Assembly (NCBI GenBank): GCA_019321725.1
Contig: CM033115.1
Span: 12,782,673-12,846,672, forward strand
DNA from: Paulownia fortunei
Lineage: Eukaryota; Streptophyta; Magnoliopsida; Lamiales; Paulowniaceae
Length of the DNA: 64,000 nucleotides
Reading direction: 5' to 3'
A program made the translations under genes and the position numbers. Below the pieces are notes generated by a model. That model searched no databases. It saw only the letters and a list, made by a program, of their open reading frames with translations, and was not told the origin of the DNA. Position 1 is the stretch's first letter. The number at the start of each line of letters is the position of its first letter. Below are positions 1 through 13,166 of this stretch, piece after piece.

Positions 1-448
1 CTTATTTCAACAGACAAAACTTCCAACTAAGAATTTTTTGTGGGCCATGTTCGGTATACTTGTTCCCTAACAAGCACCCACAAACATTCACTTGCGTCTC
101 TACGCTAATGACAATGGAATGTGATATCCTCGTCTCACGAGCATGCATCATATGTGCGAGTATTATTGAGCTATTTGATGTCCCATCTCAAAAAACTCTA
201 TACTCAAAACTTATTTAAAACCAAAGCCTTAAAGGTATATTCTATGATCGCCATCATATGTACGACTATGCTCCACAACTAAATTTAGTGTAATGACTTT
301 ATCTAATATGCAGAAATAAAAGATGCAAGACACAATATAAATAAAATGCCTTTTTATTAATATGAATCCCAATAAGATTATCTTTACAAAAGAAAAAATA
401 GTATAATACACCCAATCCAATTGGGGCATTGGGCATCCTACTCTAACA
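1..448 (-). mobile_element. LTR fragment of the Copia B family at the window edge
   Basis: This stretch matches by eye the LTRs at 6905-7893 and 13167-15269. Shared phrases include ttgttccctaacaagcaccc and the terminal ctctaaca, which reads TGTTAGAG on the minus strand. The LTR therefore starts at about 448 and continues beyond position 1. The bases just outside 448 lack the ATGGGAGAT polypurine tract that precedes the 3' LTR of element B, so this is either a solo LTR or a 5' LTR whose interior lies to the left of the window. Confidence 0.7.
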
Positions 449-1984
449 AGTTGATCCTAATAATTTTTCTCTTTTTAATGATGATAAAATTCTTGAGAAT
501 AACAATAATTAATTTCATGATTTTAATATGAGCAAAACATTTTTGCTAATTTTATTTCATTTAATCATGAAATTTACGATGATTACATTAACATTTTATA
601 ATCAAAATCTTAGGCTACTATTACTGTATTCTTTTGTGCTTCTTCTTAGCCTATCTTCCCTAATCTTTTGCTTGATAGCTATTGAGGTTTCATGAAAAGA
701 TATTTGTTTCTTGAGTCTTCTCTTTTTGAAGAATTATACCTATCCTACTGCTTTGTTGTTCTCTGTTGTTCCCTATTTTGTCATCATCTTTGTTATAGAA
801 TAGAGGCAGTGTAGTGAAGTAGCTTGTGTCCTTCACTTCTCTTCAAGCTTAATCGAGTCATCCAACTACCTATCACTGTTTTAGAATTCAAGGAAAGTTG
901 TGAATCTTTTTCCTTGAGACACCTCCTTTGTCATAGGGGATTTGAGTCATTCCTCTTGTAAAGCTCAACTTCATTGGCTTCCTTAGGCTTCAAATCATTA
1001 TCCTTCTTTTGTTCCTCAAGAAGCCTGAGGAGGTTTCCATTGTTATGTACCACTATTTTTGAATTTATTCTTTGGATAGCCAATGGGGTTGAATGCTTTT
1101 TAAAAGACAAAAAATGCTCACCACAATCTATCTTTTGAGACTGTGGATCGGATACAATATAGGAGTTTTGCATATTTTGTCATTCATGTGCATCCTAATG
1201 TGGGAATTTCGCATAATAACTGAATTTAGCAATAGTTAGCAGAGTTTAATTCTTTTTCCCACGAGAGTACCTCTTTCACGAGCGATATGCCAAGTCTTGC
1301 AACACATATCATTTTAATGTTTCTAAAGTAAACTTTTAGTTTCTAAGTGCTCTATTGGCCTTCACAGTTGGTTTCCATTTCTCTTAACTAACTTTAGAGA
1401 GGTTATCTAGAATATTTAAGACGCTCATAGGGACACAAAGTTGTTAGTTGCAAGAGTGTTTTGCTATAGAAAACACTTGATAAAGATAAATATATAATAA
1501 GATAAAGTGTAGGTCTTATAAAGATATTTTGATATTCTAATAGAGAAGATATATTAAAAATAAAATTCATAGAGAGGGAATAAGATATGAAAGAAATTGA
1601 TTTTTTGTAGATGCAAAAGGATATGTATCATTAATGTCTTCCAACGAAATTTGAAAGTTTAATTTTTGAAAAGACAAAACAACATTAAAATCAATAGGAA
1701 TATTGACGATTTTGGATAGGTGTCCAAAAATTTACTGATGGTTAAAAATAATGACAGTTAAGGTAAAGACATCAGTTTATAGTGGGATCTAAAAATAATG
1801 CATTAAAACTTGCACCACTAGTTTTGCGTATTAAAAATCATAAGACTGACTTTTCAAAGAGTGAAAAGATCGACTGAAAAAATGACTCATACAAACCATA
1901 GAATAGCAACCCAAGAAATATATCTCTAATCTCACTAGTTGCCCAGCAAGGAAAAAATTCTCCCTAATTGCATGCCTCCTATAT
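449..1984. other. Unassigned AT-rich DNA, probably decayed transposon flank
   Basis: No convincing gene was found here. An 80-codon open frame on the minus strand (931-1173) has no recognisable motif. The part nearest 1984 probably holds the decayed 3' LTR of Copia A, since the RNase H-like sequence of A ends just inside 2000, but no second LTR copy survives to prove it. Confidence 0.35.
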
Positions 1985-1989
1985 ATAAA

Positions 1990-4830
1990 AAAAGAATTAG
2001 ACATTTAAATTAAACATGCCCAATTCTCTCCGTGATAAGATAAACCAGTCACAATAGAATTTTGTGTAAATATCAACTAATTGATTCTCAGTATTGATAT
2101 GTTCTTTTCCATGGATATGTTCTTCTTTTCCATGTGGTTTTTTATCAAATGATGTCTAATGTCAATATGCTTTGTTCTCGAGTGAAGTATGGGATTGTGA
2201 ATGATTGCAATAGCATTTGTATTATCATATTAGATTGGTGTCTGCTTAATGTCAATTCCATAGTTTCTTAGTTGTTGATGCATCTAGAGGATTTGACCAC
2301 AACAACTTTTTGCGGTGATGTACTTAGCCTTTACTGTAGATGTGGCTATAAAAATCTAATTTCTTACTGAACTAAGATACGAGTCGACTCCATAGCAATT
2401 GATATATTCCACAATTGTTTTTTCTATCAATCTTGCAACCTCTAGATTCTACATCTAAATACCTAATGAGATTAAAGGCAGAATCCTTAGGGTACCAAAG
2501 TCCTACATCAAGTGTTCCTTTCAAGTACTTTAGAATTTGTTTTGTAGCACTGTAGTGTGATTCTTTGGGATCAGATTGAAAACAAGCATAAATACCAACA
2601 AAAGACATTATATTAGGTCTACTAGTAATTAAGTAAAGTAATTAGCCAATTAAATTGATATATAATCAGATCCAGTGATTTACCCTTTTTGTCCTTGTCC
2701 AACTTAGCGAATTTTTTCCATAGGGATCTTCATTGGAACACAATTTTCCAATCCAAGCTTTTTCAGTATATCCTTTGTGTATTTGGCTTGATTGATTAAT
2801 ACCTTTTACTACTACTTGTCTTGTAGGTTAAGAAAGAAATTCAGCTCACCCCATCATGCTCATTTCAAACTTTGTTTGTATCAACTTAGAGAATTTCTCA
2901 CATTGTTCTTTGTTAGTACAACCAAAAATAATGTCATCGATATAAATTTGAAAAATTAACATATCTGAATTGTACTGTAATTTAAATAAGATTATGTATA
3001 CTTTACCTTTAACAAGCTATTCTGTACTAGAAATTGAGGACATGTATCGGCTTGTGATGCTTGCTTCAATCCATAGAGCGCTTTGTCTGGTTTGTAAACG
3101 TACTTGTTGGTGAGTTGTTGGAGAATCTTTGAAGTTATTCCATATATATCTTCTCTTGTAGCTTTTAACTTAGCAGTGCACTCTTGATATTCATTTGATA
3201 GATTGTGATGCTTTGTAAGTTCCATAAGCAAGAAAGATCCTAATTGTTTCCAATCTCATTATATGTTAGCAAGAAAAATCCATGCTTTGTTCTTGTGAAT
3301 ATCCTTTCACAACTAGTCTTTTTTTTATAACAATGCCTTGTTTAGGATCTTGTCTCGAAAGATCCCTTAGTTCCAATAACTTCTTGATGAGTTGGCCTTG
3401 AAATGAGCATCTAGACTTTGTTTCTTTTAAACTAGTTGAGTTTTTCCTGCATGGATTCTATCCAGCCTGGATCAACTAAAGCTTCTTCAATATTTTTTGA
3501 CTCTGTTTGAGAGAAAAAATGAAAAGAACATTGCTACATCCTATGTTGTTGATTTGGTTCTGACTAGATCACCAACTAGGCTGGATGGCCTTTGAGCCAT
3601 CCAAGATCCAATTATAGTTTAGTTAACCTCTTTTCAAGTGTCCACAAAGGTTCTTTAGTTAAAGACCTTGTATGCCTTGCTTGTAGCTGAGTAGCCTAGG
3701 AAACTCTTTCATCTGCTTTAGCATCAAATACATGGAGTTGTTCATTTCCATTGGAGTGATTGTAGCACTTGCATTTAAATATGTGGAAGTAGGACATGTT
3801 GGGCTTTTTGTCTTCCGATGACCGGTGTCTTGATGTGTTGCCTTTTGACATACACCAATTTTGAGTACAACAAGTCATGTTTGTTACCTCAGCCTATAAC
3901 CTCTTTGGAAGTCTTGATTTATTTAGCATTGTTCTTACGGCTTACTTGAGCATTATGTTTCTTCTCATTTTATTAGGAAGTTATGGTAGTTGAGTATTCG
4001 TACCCAATACCATTTTTAGCGCAAAACTTCTCAACTCCACTATTTGTGAATTATGTGCCTATGCCTGATCTGGTGTATAAAATAGCTTGGCCTTTCTCTA
4101 TTTGAATTCTCTTCAAAAGTTCAGTCTAATATATGTCTTATCTTTGCTTCATAGAAATATGATCCATATGTAGTTGCCCACTACTACAAGAGTTTATTTT
4201 CTACCACTAAGATTAACTATCTATACAAGTCTAAATAAATCTATGTGAGCAGCTCCAGTGCTTTAGTGGACGATAGGTGGTGCTTGCTTTTGAAGGCTGA
4301 TTTGGTTTGTTTGCCGATCGACCTGTTGGACACACTGTCATTTTGATATGTTCTACTTGGAAGTCTTTCCACCAATCCATGCTTGAAGAGCCTTATAAAT
4401 GTCTTGAAGTTGATATAGTTCAACCAGTTATGCCAAACCAGCCATATTCTGAGGTGTTCTTTGCTATAAAACAAGTAGAATCAGAAGTGCAAAACGATAG
4501 CTAATCAACTATATAGACATTACCTTTTCTAATTCCAGTAAGTTTGATTTGACTAGATTCAATATTTTTAATAGTGCAGTAATCATTAGACAATTCTATA
4601 GTATGACTTTTGTCACATAGTTGATTAATACTGAAAAAGTTATACTCAAGTCCTTCAACATAATATACATCATTAATAGATATATTACTTCTGGATATTT
4701 TGTTTTAAGTTGTCTCTAAACTCTACGTTAAGGCCTTTGGTTGCTTTGAATTCTATCAAGAGATCTTTATCTCCAATCATGTACCTTGAGCAATCCCTAT
4801 CAATGTACCACAATGGAGGTCCATTGACTG
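1990..4830 (-). pseudogene. Copia A pol remnant (protease, integrase, RT, RNase H)
   Basis: Fragments in several frames give Copia pol motifs. A protease-like WYIDRDCSR at about 4775-4815 stands where WYLDSGCSR is usual, so the catalytic D-S/T-G is altered to D-R-D. INFKTFIRLFKHGLVERLP is the pre-integrase segment at 4241-4474. DKALYGLKQAS is a reverse transcriptase motif at 2992-3231, and YIDDIIFG is the catalytic box near 2930-2945. LKYLKGTLDVGLWY and RTKHIDIRHH belong to the RNase H end. Stops interrupt each segment, so no functional polyprotein is expected. Confidence 0.75.
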
Positions 4831-5689
4831 TAGCAATTAGATTTTAAGTGCTTATTTCATTTTGGGTGCTTTAGGATTAGTCAACTTGGGAATCCATACT
4901 TGTTTGACATTTTTTCTATGAGGCTCAAGCTTTTAAGTCTGCTATGAATAGATAATTAATGCTTTTATTTATGTCTAGTCCTCTGATGCATTATGTGTTT
5001 CACACATAAGTAATATTAATAAATGAATGAGTGATGTATATGTGCATGTGAGTGATGAAATTTATGTGTAGTCCATGTTCTGCAGGTAAATGACACAAAT
5101 CATAATTAGCAATTGAATAATCCTTGTATCATCTGTGAGGTCTTCCAGATATATCATTGTATGGATAATGGACTCTCACATGGTTTAGAGTCGAGTGGAG
5201 TGGGTTCTTATGGAGTCTATTGTTGGGCCATGCTTGAAGTCATTTCCACTTGTAGTCCTTTATCATTTGCTGGCCTTTTTTCCCCATATATTCCAATATT
5301 CTTCTATTACTTTTTTGAATTTCTGGCCTTTTTTGCATTTCACAATGACCAAGGCTCTATGTCTACTAAATTTGACTTTTGATGAAAACTATCTTTTAGG
5401 TAGATTCTTTTTGTCTTCAGTCTCAGCCATAGGTGTGCTGATAACATTTTTTTTATTAAAGCCTATTCTAGCTTTATCTCCAAATATCATTTGACACTAA
5501 TCAAGCTATCAATTGCCTTGGATGCTTTTGAAAATGAAGAGACCAACTTACCTAAATCTGCATTTTATGAAGTTAGCGTAACATCTCTCAATGCTAAGAG
5601 TGCAATATTTAGTTTTAGCTGAGTGTATTCTGTTATGAGATTTTTGCACTCATCTATGTAGTTTTGTTGGTGTTTCAAATCATCTTGAA

Positions 5690-6904
5690 AAATCTCAAAC
5701 ACAAAAACTCTTATGTTTGTGATTCTCAACTGTGAGTAGTGTGTGCTTTTCTATGATGGAATGAATATCTTGCATGCATTCTTGAAAAGCCTCAAATAAA
5801 TCCTCATGTAGTAAGTTATAAGTGAGATGAAGTTTTACCTTGCTAGTTTGTAAAGTAGACTCAGCTGTTGATTTGCCATTAAGCATATTAATGCTTTTTC
5901 CTCTGAGTCATTGTTGCTTGAGGATTCATACTCTAATAATGCTGGTTGTTTGCTAGATTTTGCTTCAACCACCAAGTTTTCTTCTTTCTTTCTAAGCTTT
6001 CTTTCTCTTTTTTACTTTCTTTTCATTAGTGTACTTGCATACTAGAGGGTAGGGGCAGTCCTAAGCAAATTATAGTGCCTTAGATTCCTGCAATTATAAC
6101 AAGTCAGTGAGTTGTTAATTATCATGTTTAATGTCACTAACTTATTTTTGTGGCTGTCTTTTGGGCATAAAGGTTTCTCTCTATTCTTGAGGTTATACTT
6201 CATGAATCTCTAGATATTTTTCATTAGTAAGGCTATTAACTAATCATCTATTAAATCATAGCATGTTTATTATAATCTGTGACCATCAACTTATTAGTAG
6301 TTTGCCCTGATATGCGGGCTTCCTTCTCTGTTCTTCTTCCCATTTTGAACTCATAAGTTTAATGTCTGAGAAGAATTCATGGATGGACAACTTAGAGAGA
6401 TCATTTGACTCCATCATTGCCGTAGTTTTTATATCCCACTTCTTGGGAAGTCCTTTGATCACCTTTAACATAATTTTCTTATTGGTGTACTCATTATTAA
6501 GAGTTGTGAGTTCATCAATGAGAGTTGTGAATCTCTCATCCATCTCATCCAAGGTTTCTCTTGAAGTTTTTGAAAATTTATACTGCTAGTAAAAGCTTGT
6601 TCTTTTTTATTTGATTTGACCCCTCATAGATCATGGTGATCTTTTCCCAAATACTTGCAATCTAATATTTTTTGACTTTGCTGAACATGGACTTGTCAAG
6701 AGTTTTGAACAACCACGTTTTTGGGGTGGGCTTTTTTCTTGTCTATGGAGGTCCACTCAGCTTTGGGTTTGGCAATTAGTTCATCTCCACTTTATGTATC
6801 AACTTTGGTAATTTGTAGTGCTCTTTCTTCTATTACAGTCCACTTATCATCATCTAGAGCTTATAAATGTGTCTGCATAAGAATCTTCCATTCATCGTAT
6901 TCTT
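5690..6904 (-). pseudogene. Copia A gag remnant (UBN2-type)
   Basis: The 88-codon frame at 6286-6552 contains MDERFTTLIDELTTLNNEY and IKGLPKKWDIKTTAM, typical of the Copia gag (UBN2/retrotran_gag) domain. Upstream, in broken frames up to 6904, WKILMQTHL and ALDDDKWTVIEE match the gag N-terminus. A further short frame at 5695-5886 is probably the gag C-terminal region. The 5' end is cut at the junction with the LTR at 6905. Confidence 0.7.
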
Positions 6905-7893
6905 TAATGAATAATTAATTCAATTCCTTGAATTAATTTAAGCCCTAATTAACTAATCTCTATTAATTAATTGAATCCAACCCTTTGGATTAATTCTTAA
7001 ATTAGAAATGTTCCATCTCAAATTATGTGTAATCCTTTAGGTTTATAACTAAGCTAGCAGTGAGCATATACATAAAATCTTTTCGTCAACTAATCTCCCG
7101 ATTGAGTTTAGGGTATGGATGAATAGTCGAAACTCCAATTACTCAATAACTATGATTCAATTTCAAGTTTTAATGACTCATGGCGAATTGTTAGAAAACC
7201 TCTGTCTAACATTCATCCTGCCTTGACCAAGAACTTCTGAGTTATGAACTATGAAAATATAGGAGATTCACTTGTTCTATCAGACAAGTGGCAGATCATT
7301 TGTTGACCAGTCATTAACCTCCATACATATCAATACAACATCCAATATATCTCTTTTGTGATTGTCAGATAATCAAAAGATACATCAAAATGAAACACAA
7401 CATGCATAAGGCTACCATGGTGTCTTATGTCGAAAGATTAATCATGTACTATCATAACATGGAATTTTCTTGTTTCGACAAACAAGTTTTCAATTAAGAA
7501 ATTCCAGTGGGCCTGTTTAGTGTACTTGTTCCCTAACAAGCACCCGCATACATGCACTAGCGTCACTACGCCAATGTCCATAGAGCGATATATTATCTTC
7601 ATACGAGCATGCATCGTATCCGCGAGTCTATTGGGCTATTCGATGTCCTATCTCAAAAAGCCCTTGACTCAAAACTAATTTAAGACTAAAGCCATAGAGG
7701 CATATTCCACGATCACCATCAAATGTATTACCATGCCCTGTAGCTAAGTTTGGTCTAGGGATTTTATCCTATTACAAGAAGCAATTAAAGATAAAGAAAT
7801 TTATCTTTTTACTAATATAATTTGAAAAAGATTGTTATTACAAATACAATAAAGGATGCACAATCTAATTGGCATGTTGGGCACTACCCTAAC
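6905..7893 (-). repeat. Copia B 3' LTR, truncated
   Basis: It starts TGTTAGGGTAG on the minus strand at 7893, directly after a polypurine tract, and aligns with 14100-15269 by eye. Shared phrases include ccaaccctttgga, ggtgagcat and caactaatct. The alignment ends at about 6905-6910, leaving out the U5-side half present in the other LTR. Confidence 0.8.
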
Positions 7894-7908
7894 AATCTCC
7901 CATTTGCC
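7894..7908 (-). other. Copia B polypurine tract
   Basis: The minus strand reads GGGCAAATGGGAGAT immediately before the TGTTAG start of the 3' LTR. This is the usual plus-strand priming site of Ty1/Copia elements and fixes the element's orientation. Confidence 0.7.
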
Positions 7909-7989
7909 CTAGCGCCAATAGCCCATATACTTTAAGCCCATCTTCTCAAGATATTTGTTAAATACCTTTTGCGCTAGAGGTTTGATCTA

Positions 7990-10900
7990 TGGATTTGCTA
8001 TATTTTCTACCGAAGTGACTCTATCCACTACAACATCATCTCTACCAAATATCTCTGATCGAATGGTATTATACTTGGATCTTTGATGAGATCTTAGCTT
8101 TTTTCATTGCACAATAGCTCCGTTGTTATCACAATATATCAATATAGGATCAACAACGGATGGAACCATACCCAACTCTTGGATAAAGTTCCTTATTTAA
8201 ACAACTTCTTTTGTCGCATCACATGTAGTATTCAAATTTGGTGGTAGAATCTACGGTCGTCTCCTGCTTGGAACTCTTTCAGCTGTCTGCATCACCATTT
8301 AAGGTGAATATGTATCCGGATATTGACTTTGAGTCATCTATATCGGACTAAAAACTAGAATCTGTATAGCCTTCTAGTTTCAGTTTTCCAAAGCCATATA
8401 CAAGAAAGATATCCTTAGTCCTTCTCAAGTACTTCAGGATCATTTTTATGGCCTTCCAGTGTTGCTCACCTGGATTGAACTGATATCTACTCGTGACACT
8501 CATAGCATATACGACATCAGGCATTGTACATAGCATACCATACATTATGCTTTCTATGGCGGATGCATAAGGTATGCGGGTTATCCTTTTCCTCTCTTTA
8601 GGAGTGTTGGGACACATTGCCTTTAAGAGAGAAATGCCATGACTCATTGACAAGAATCCTCACTTAGATTCCACTATGCTAAACCTCTTTAGCATTTTAT
8701 CTATATACGTAGATTGGGATAGTCCGATTATTCTTTTCCCAAATCCTTCATGGATAATTGATTAGACAACCAAGCTTAGTTGATTGCATCATCCATACAT
8801 AATTTCCAATGAGTAGGATGTCATCAACATATAACACAATAAATGTTATTGCACTCCCACTAACCTTCTTATAAATACAAGGTTCATCCGGGTTCTTGTG
8901 GAAATCAAATGATTTGATTACCTCGTCAAACCAGATGTTCTAGCTTCGGGAAGCCTACTTGAATTTATAAATGGATCTCTGGAGTTTGCAAACCTTTTGC
9001 TCACTCCATTTGGATATGAAGCCTTCTGGCTGTCTCATATAGATTTCTTCCTTAATGTTTCCATTAAGAAAAGTAGTTTTCATATCCATCTACCATATCT
9101 CGTAGTCATAATATGATGATATGGTTAGCAGTATCCGAATGGATTTAAGCATCACTACTGGCAAAAAAGATTCCTCATAATCAATTCCTTACTTCTGAGT
9201 ATAACCTTTTGCAACCAGTTGTACTTTGTAGGTCGTTACCTCTCTATTTACTCCAAGCTTATACTTGTAGACCCATTTGCAACCAATAGAAACTATTCTT
9301 TATGATGGGTCCACCAAGATCCATACCTTGTTGGAGTATATGGAGTTCATCTTGGATTGCATAACTTCTTGCCATCTTCCCAAGTTGATGTTCGACATCA
9401 CCTCTCCATAAGTTCTTGGATCATCGTCCAAGGTGAGATTCTCCTTGTTGTTCTCTAAAAAAAATCTTGCCTCTCAGGTAGCTTTAAAATCCTATAGGAT
9501 CTCCTAGGAAAATGTGTGTTCGAAGGCCCAACCTCAGCTGGTTGGCCCATTACTGTGTCTACAAGAAGGTTCTGTGGTTCTTGAATTTCTTTAAGTTCTA
9601 CGACTTTGCTATTTTTATCTAATAGAAACTCATCTTCTAAAAATATGGCATTCCTCGAAACAAACACCTTTTGTTCCGAGGGGTTGTAGAAATAGTATCC
9701 AATGGATTCCTTTAGATACCCTTTTGGATACCCCATAAATGTACATAAGCTAGATCTCATATCCAATTTATCTCCCACTTGCTGCTTACGTAAGCAGCAC
9801 ACCCCCATACCTTAAGGTGTTTGTAAGAGGGTAGTTTCCCACACTGCATCTCATATGGTGTTTTGGGTACCGATTTTGATGGCACTCTATTTAATAGATA
9901 TGCCGTTATTTTTAGAGTGTAGCCACAAAATGAAAGAAGAAGTCCACTAAAACTCATCATCGATCGAACCATGTCCAACAATATTTTATTTTTATGCTCC
10001 CCAACTCTATTGAGTTGGAGAGTTGTAGAAGGGGTCCATTGAGAGAGAATCCTATTTTCTTTTAGATAATCAAGAAACTCTATGCTCAAGTGTTCACCTC
10101 CTCGATCTGATTGAAGAGCTTTGATACTTAGCCTAGTTTGTTTCTCCATCTTACATCTAAATTCTTTAAACTTTTCAAAAGTTTTAGATTTGTACCTTAT
10201 AAGGTAGACATAACCATACCTAGAATAATCATTGGTAAAAGTTATAAAATAGTGATAGTTTCTATGAGTACTAACACTTAGTGGCCTACATGTATTTGAA
10301 TGGATCAAATTCAATAGATTTTTGGCTCGCTCCACTTGTCCAACAAATGGTGATTTTGTCATTTTCCCTTTGAGACATGACTCACATGTTTCCGTTCATT
10401 GCTCTTTCGAAATATTGAGCAACTGGGCCAACTTATGAATTCTTTTCTCAGAGATATGACCTAACCTGGCATGCCATAAGAATTGGGAACTATGATTATC
10501 TATTTTTCTTTTATTTTGGTGAACATGGAAAAATAAGTTATGGGGATTAATAGAATATAAACCATTCCTCAATAAATCAGAGGTAATCAGAACTGAATCT
10601 TTAAAAAAGGAATAGCTTCCATATTTTATTGAAAAAGTACAGCCTTCTCCATCTAAAATATGAATAGAGATAATATTCTTAACTATCTCTAAAACATAAA
10701 GACAATTGTTTAAAATTAAAGATACTCTATTTTCTAAAGTTAAGTTGACACTTCCTATGGCTAATGCAACAACTTTTGCTCCTTTCCCCAGCCACAGGAC
10801 TGTCTCGTCTCTACTTAGCTTCCTGCTTCTTGCCATCACCTACAAATCATTGCAAAGATGAGATCTACAGTCAATATCTAATACCCAAAAAGCATCATTA
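7990..10900 (-). pseudogene. Copia B pol remnant (integrase, RT, RNase H)
   Basis: Frames on the minus strand give LWHARLGHISEKRIHKLAQ (pre-integrase, 10396-10839) and FITFTNDYSRYGYVYLI with ALQSDRGGEH (integrase core, 9757-10362). The integrase C-terminal region (CTFMGYPKGY, 9455-9808) follows. YVDDILLI is the reverse transcriptase box (YVDD at about 8821-8832). RYQFNPGEQHWKAIKMILKY and FLVYGFGKLKLEGYTD lead into RNase H (8348-8653). The match to plant Copia pol is strong, but the reading frame breaks between and within domains. Confidence 0.85.
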
Positions 10901-10944
10901 ACTGATAAGTTAACTTCAACAAATTAAATACCTGAACTCTTTAA

Positions 10945-11800
10945 GCTCACAAGGTACTCTGTGCACTTCCTCTTCTAATGCTCAGGTTTGCCGCAGAAGT
11001 GGCACCTGTCCTTGGTCTTGTTGGAACTCTTGGAGATGCCACCTATTGGCTTCATGCCTTTGATTTTGAGGAACGCTATCCTTTTCTCCTTTTTTCTCTT
11101 GGGCTTTGCAACCTTTTAGTTGGATGAGGATCCAACAAGCATGACCAACTTGTCCTTCTTCATAGTGGACTAAGCTATCTTCAATATGTTAACCAGCTCA
11201 GCAAGGCTAGTTTTCATTTTATGCATGTTGAAGTTGACAATGAAGGTGTCAAACGATGGAGATCAAGACTGCAGGGTGAGATCCAAATAGAGCTCATTAT
11301 CCATAACGACTCCAAGTGACTCGAGCCTTTCAATCAAGCCTATCATCTTCAATCTATGATCATGGACTGAAAAGCCTTCCATCATAAGGGTCCTGAAAAA
11401 ACTTTTTTGAGATTTGATATCTCGTTCGTCTAGTATGTTCATCATACAACTCTTGTAAGTGAACATAGATATCATGCGCATGCGCATGTACCTCATGTTG
11501 ACTTTGCAATTCATTTGACATCGATGCCATTATGTATTATCGCACTTGTAGATCATTATCAACTAGCTTGCAATAATCTGTAAGCTCCTCCTCACTGGCA
11601 TCTTCCAGTGCGGCCGATGGCAGGATCACATCAAGTATGTAATCACTCTTTTTGGACTGTAAAATAATCCGAAGGTTCCTTAACCAATCGACATAATTGG
11701 GACCAGTTAATTTATTAGCTTCTAGAATTGATGTAAGTTTTAGCCATTTGTATACAATCTACAAATATAAATGAGGCAGAAAATTAGCATACTTTCAAAA
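10945..11800 (-). pseudogene. Copia B gag remnant with broken zinc knuckle
   Basis: The frame at 11263-11514 contains DHRLKMIGLIERLESLGVV and LYLDLTLQS, typical of Copia gag. Downstream, at about 10961-11010, the CCHC nucleocapsid knuckle reads CHFCGKPEH, then a stop codon, then KRKC, so the knuckle is interrupted by a nonsense change. Gag homology begins at about 11790. Confidence 0.75.
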
Positions 11801-13149
11801 TCATATTCATTTATAATAAGGTTTTAAGTAATAAATGTCTCCTACTATTTCATTCAAATTCTATCACCTCTAATGGTAATTCGGAAAATCTTATTTCCTA
11901 GTGGGCGTGAGGCCCAATCATTATGTCATATGCCCCAATTTTAAAAGCCCATAAAATATATTGAAAGATAGTTAACTTTTAGCAATTGCATCTCCATACA
12001 ACCCTCAAGATATTTTACCTCACTATTTCTCATATACCCCAATTTTATGAGCATATATGGTATTAAGTGTCAAGAAAGACCCATTAAACCTCCATGTAGA
12101 TGGAGGATCAAAATCTTCCACAACTCATGGTTAATGTAGAAACGAGTCCATCCCATGGGCATCATTACCATGCTTAGTAAAGATCACAACTTTCTATTAT
12201 AGAGTCATTCCATGACTCATGACCAATGACAAAGTAAGGTAGCATCATTATGTCAACTACTTTTGATGATAGGCATGGATTATTAGGTCTAACCTAATTT
12301 TATCCATATTTGATTGAAATCGAAATTCAAAAATTCCTTTACTTGATTTTTAGTTCAAGTGGGGTTTTATATTAACCAAGATCTCATCAATTTTAATCTT
12401 GATTTATTTAATAAATTGACAATCAAATCAATTAAATAAACTCTGTGTATGCATCTAATACATACATAATCTGGATGATCATGGGTTATTCTTATGCAAT
12501 TCATTTAAGCCAAAAATCAATCTAGGTCAATCTAAGGGTAATGGAAATAGAAACTAGTTTCTATTATATGAATATATCCCATACATTCATGGGTTTTCTC
12601 TTGATTCTTCGTCTTGGTCTTTCCTTTTGTCCACCAAAATGCAAAAAAAAAAAAAAAACTCACCCTATTCTACTCTCATTCAAAATGTAATGTACATATA
12701 AGGAAAGAATAAAAGACTCGCAAGCCCTATTTCAAAAACCCAAAGATGAATAAATCCAATCACATTGGTCCAAATGTCTCCATAATCATCCCATACATAC
12801 TAATAAATACATCACATGAATTTATTAAGGCGTATAAATTTACCATCCTTTAAAATTATAATTTCATAACTTGGGATAACATCTTAATTTATTAAGAAAA
12901 ACTTTTTTTAAATTTTTTTAAAAATATTTTAATTATAAAATCGAAAAATCATATTTTGCAATTCAACACAACTGTGCCATGTATGAATTCTCTTTCTGAT
13001 TGAATCAAATTCAATCATACATATTCTGCTTAATAATTAAATTAATTACAAAATAATTTTATTCCAATCAGAATTACAACAAATCAATTAGAATTTAACA
13101 ATTAAATTCACAGGTATAAATCGAATTCAATTGGAATTGTACAAACTGT
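11801..13149. other. Copia B untranslated leader
   Basis: This is AT-rich sequence between primer-binding site and gag with no coding signal. It includes an A run at 12643-12658. Its length is within what plant Copia elements with long leaders show. Confidence 0.55.
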
Positions 13150-13162
13150 GGCTTTGATACCA
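13150..13162 (-). other. Copia B primer-binding site
   Basis: The minus strand reads TGGTATCAAAGCC, the standard Copia match to the 3' end of initiator tRNA-Met. It lies four bases inside the LTR end. Confidence 0.75.
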
Positions 13163-13166
13163 CTAT

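Larger units (their letters stand above)
1985..6904 (-). mobile_element. Copia A: decayed Ty1/Copia element, Sirevirus-like, LTRs lost
   Basis: Reading down the minus strand the order is gag (about 6904-5690), protease-like site (about 4815-4775), pre-integrase and integrase pieces (about 4480-3690), reverse transcriptase (about 3260-2850) and RNase H (about 2610-2000). This is the Ty1/Copia order. Every domain is broken by stops and frameshifts. The 5' LTR, primer-binding site and first gag codons are missing because the sequence switches abruptly at about 6905 to an LTR of another family. The gag style, with WKILMQTHL near its start, resembles Sireviruses; this affiliation is inferred from remembered family patterns. 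Confidence 0.75.

Noticed and set aside
5113..5494. Plus-strand frames of 89-99 codons with membrane-like stretches
   Set aside because: They lie antisense within the Copia A gag-pol region and are T-rich, which creates false hydrophobic runs.
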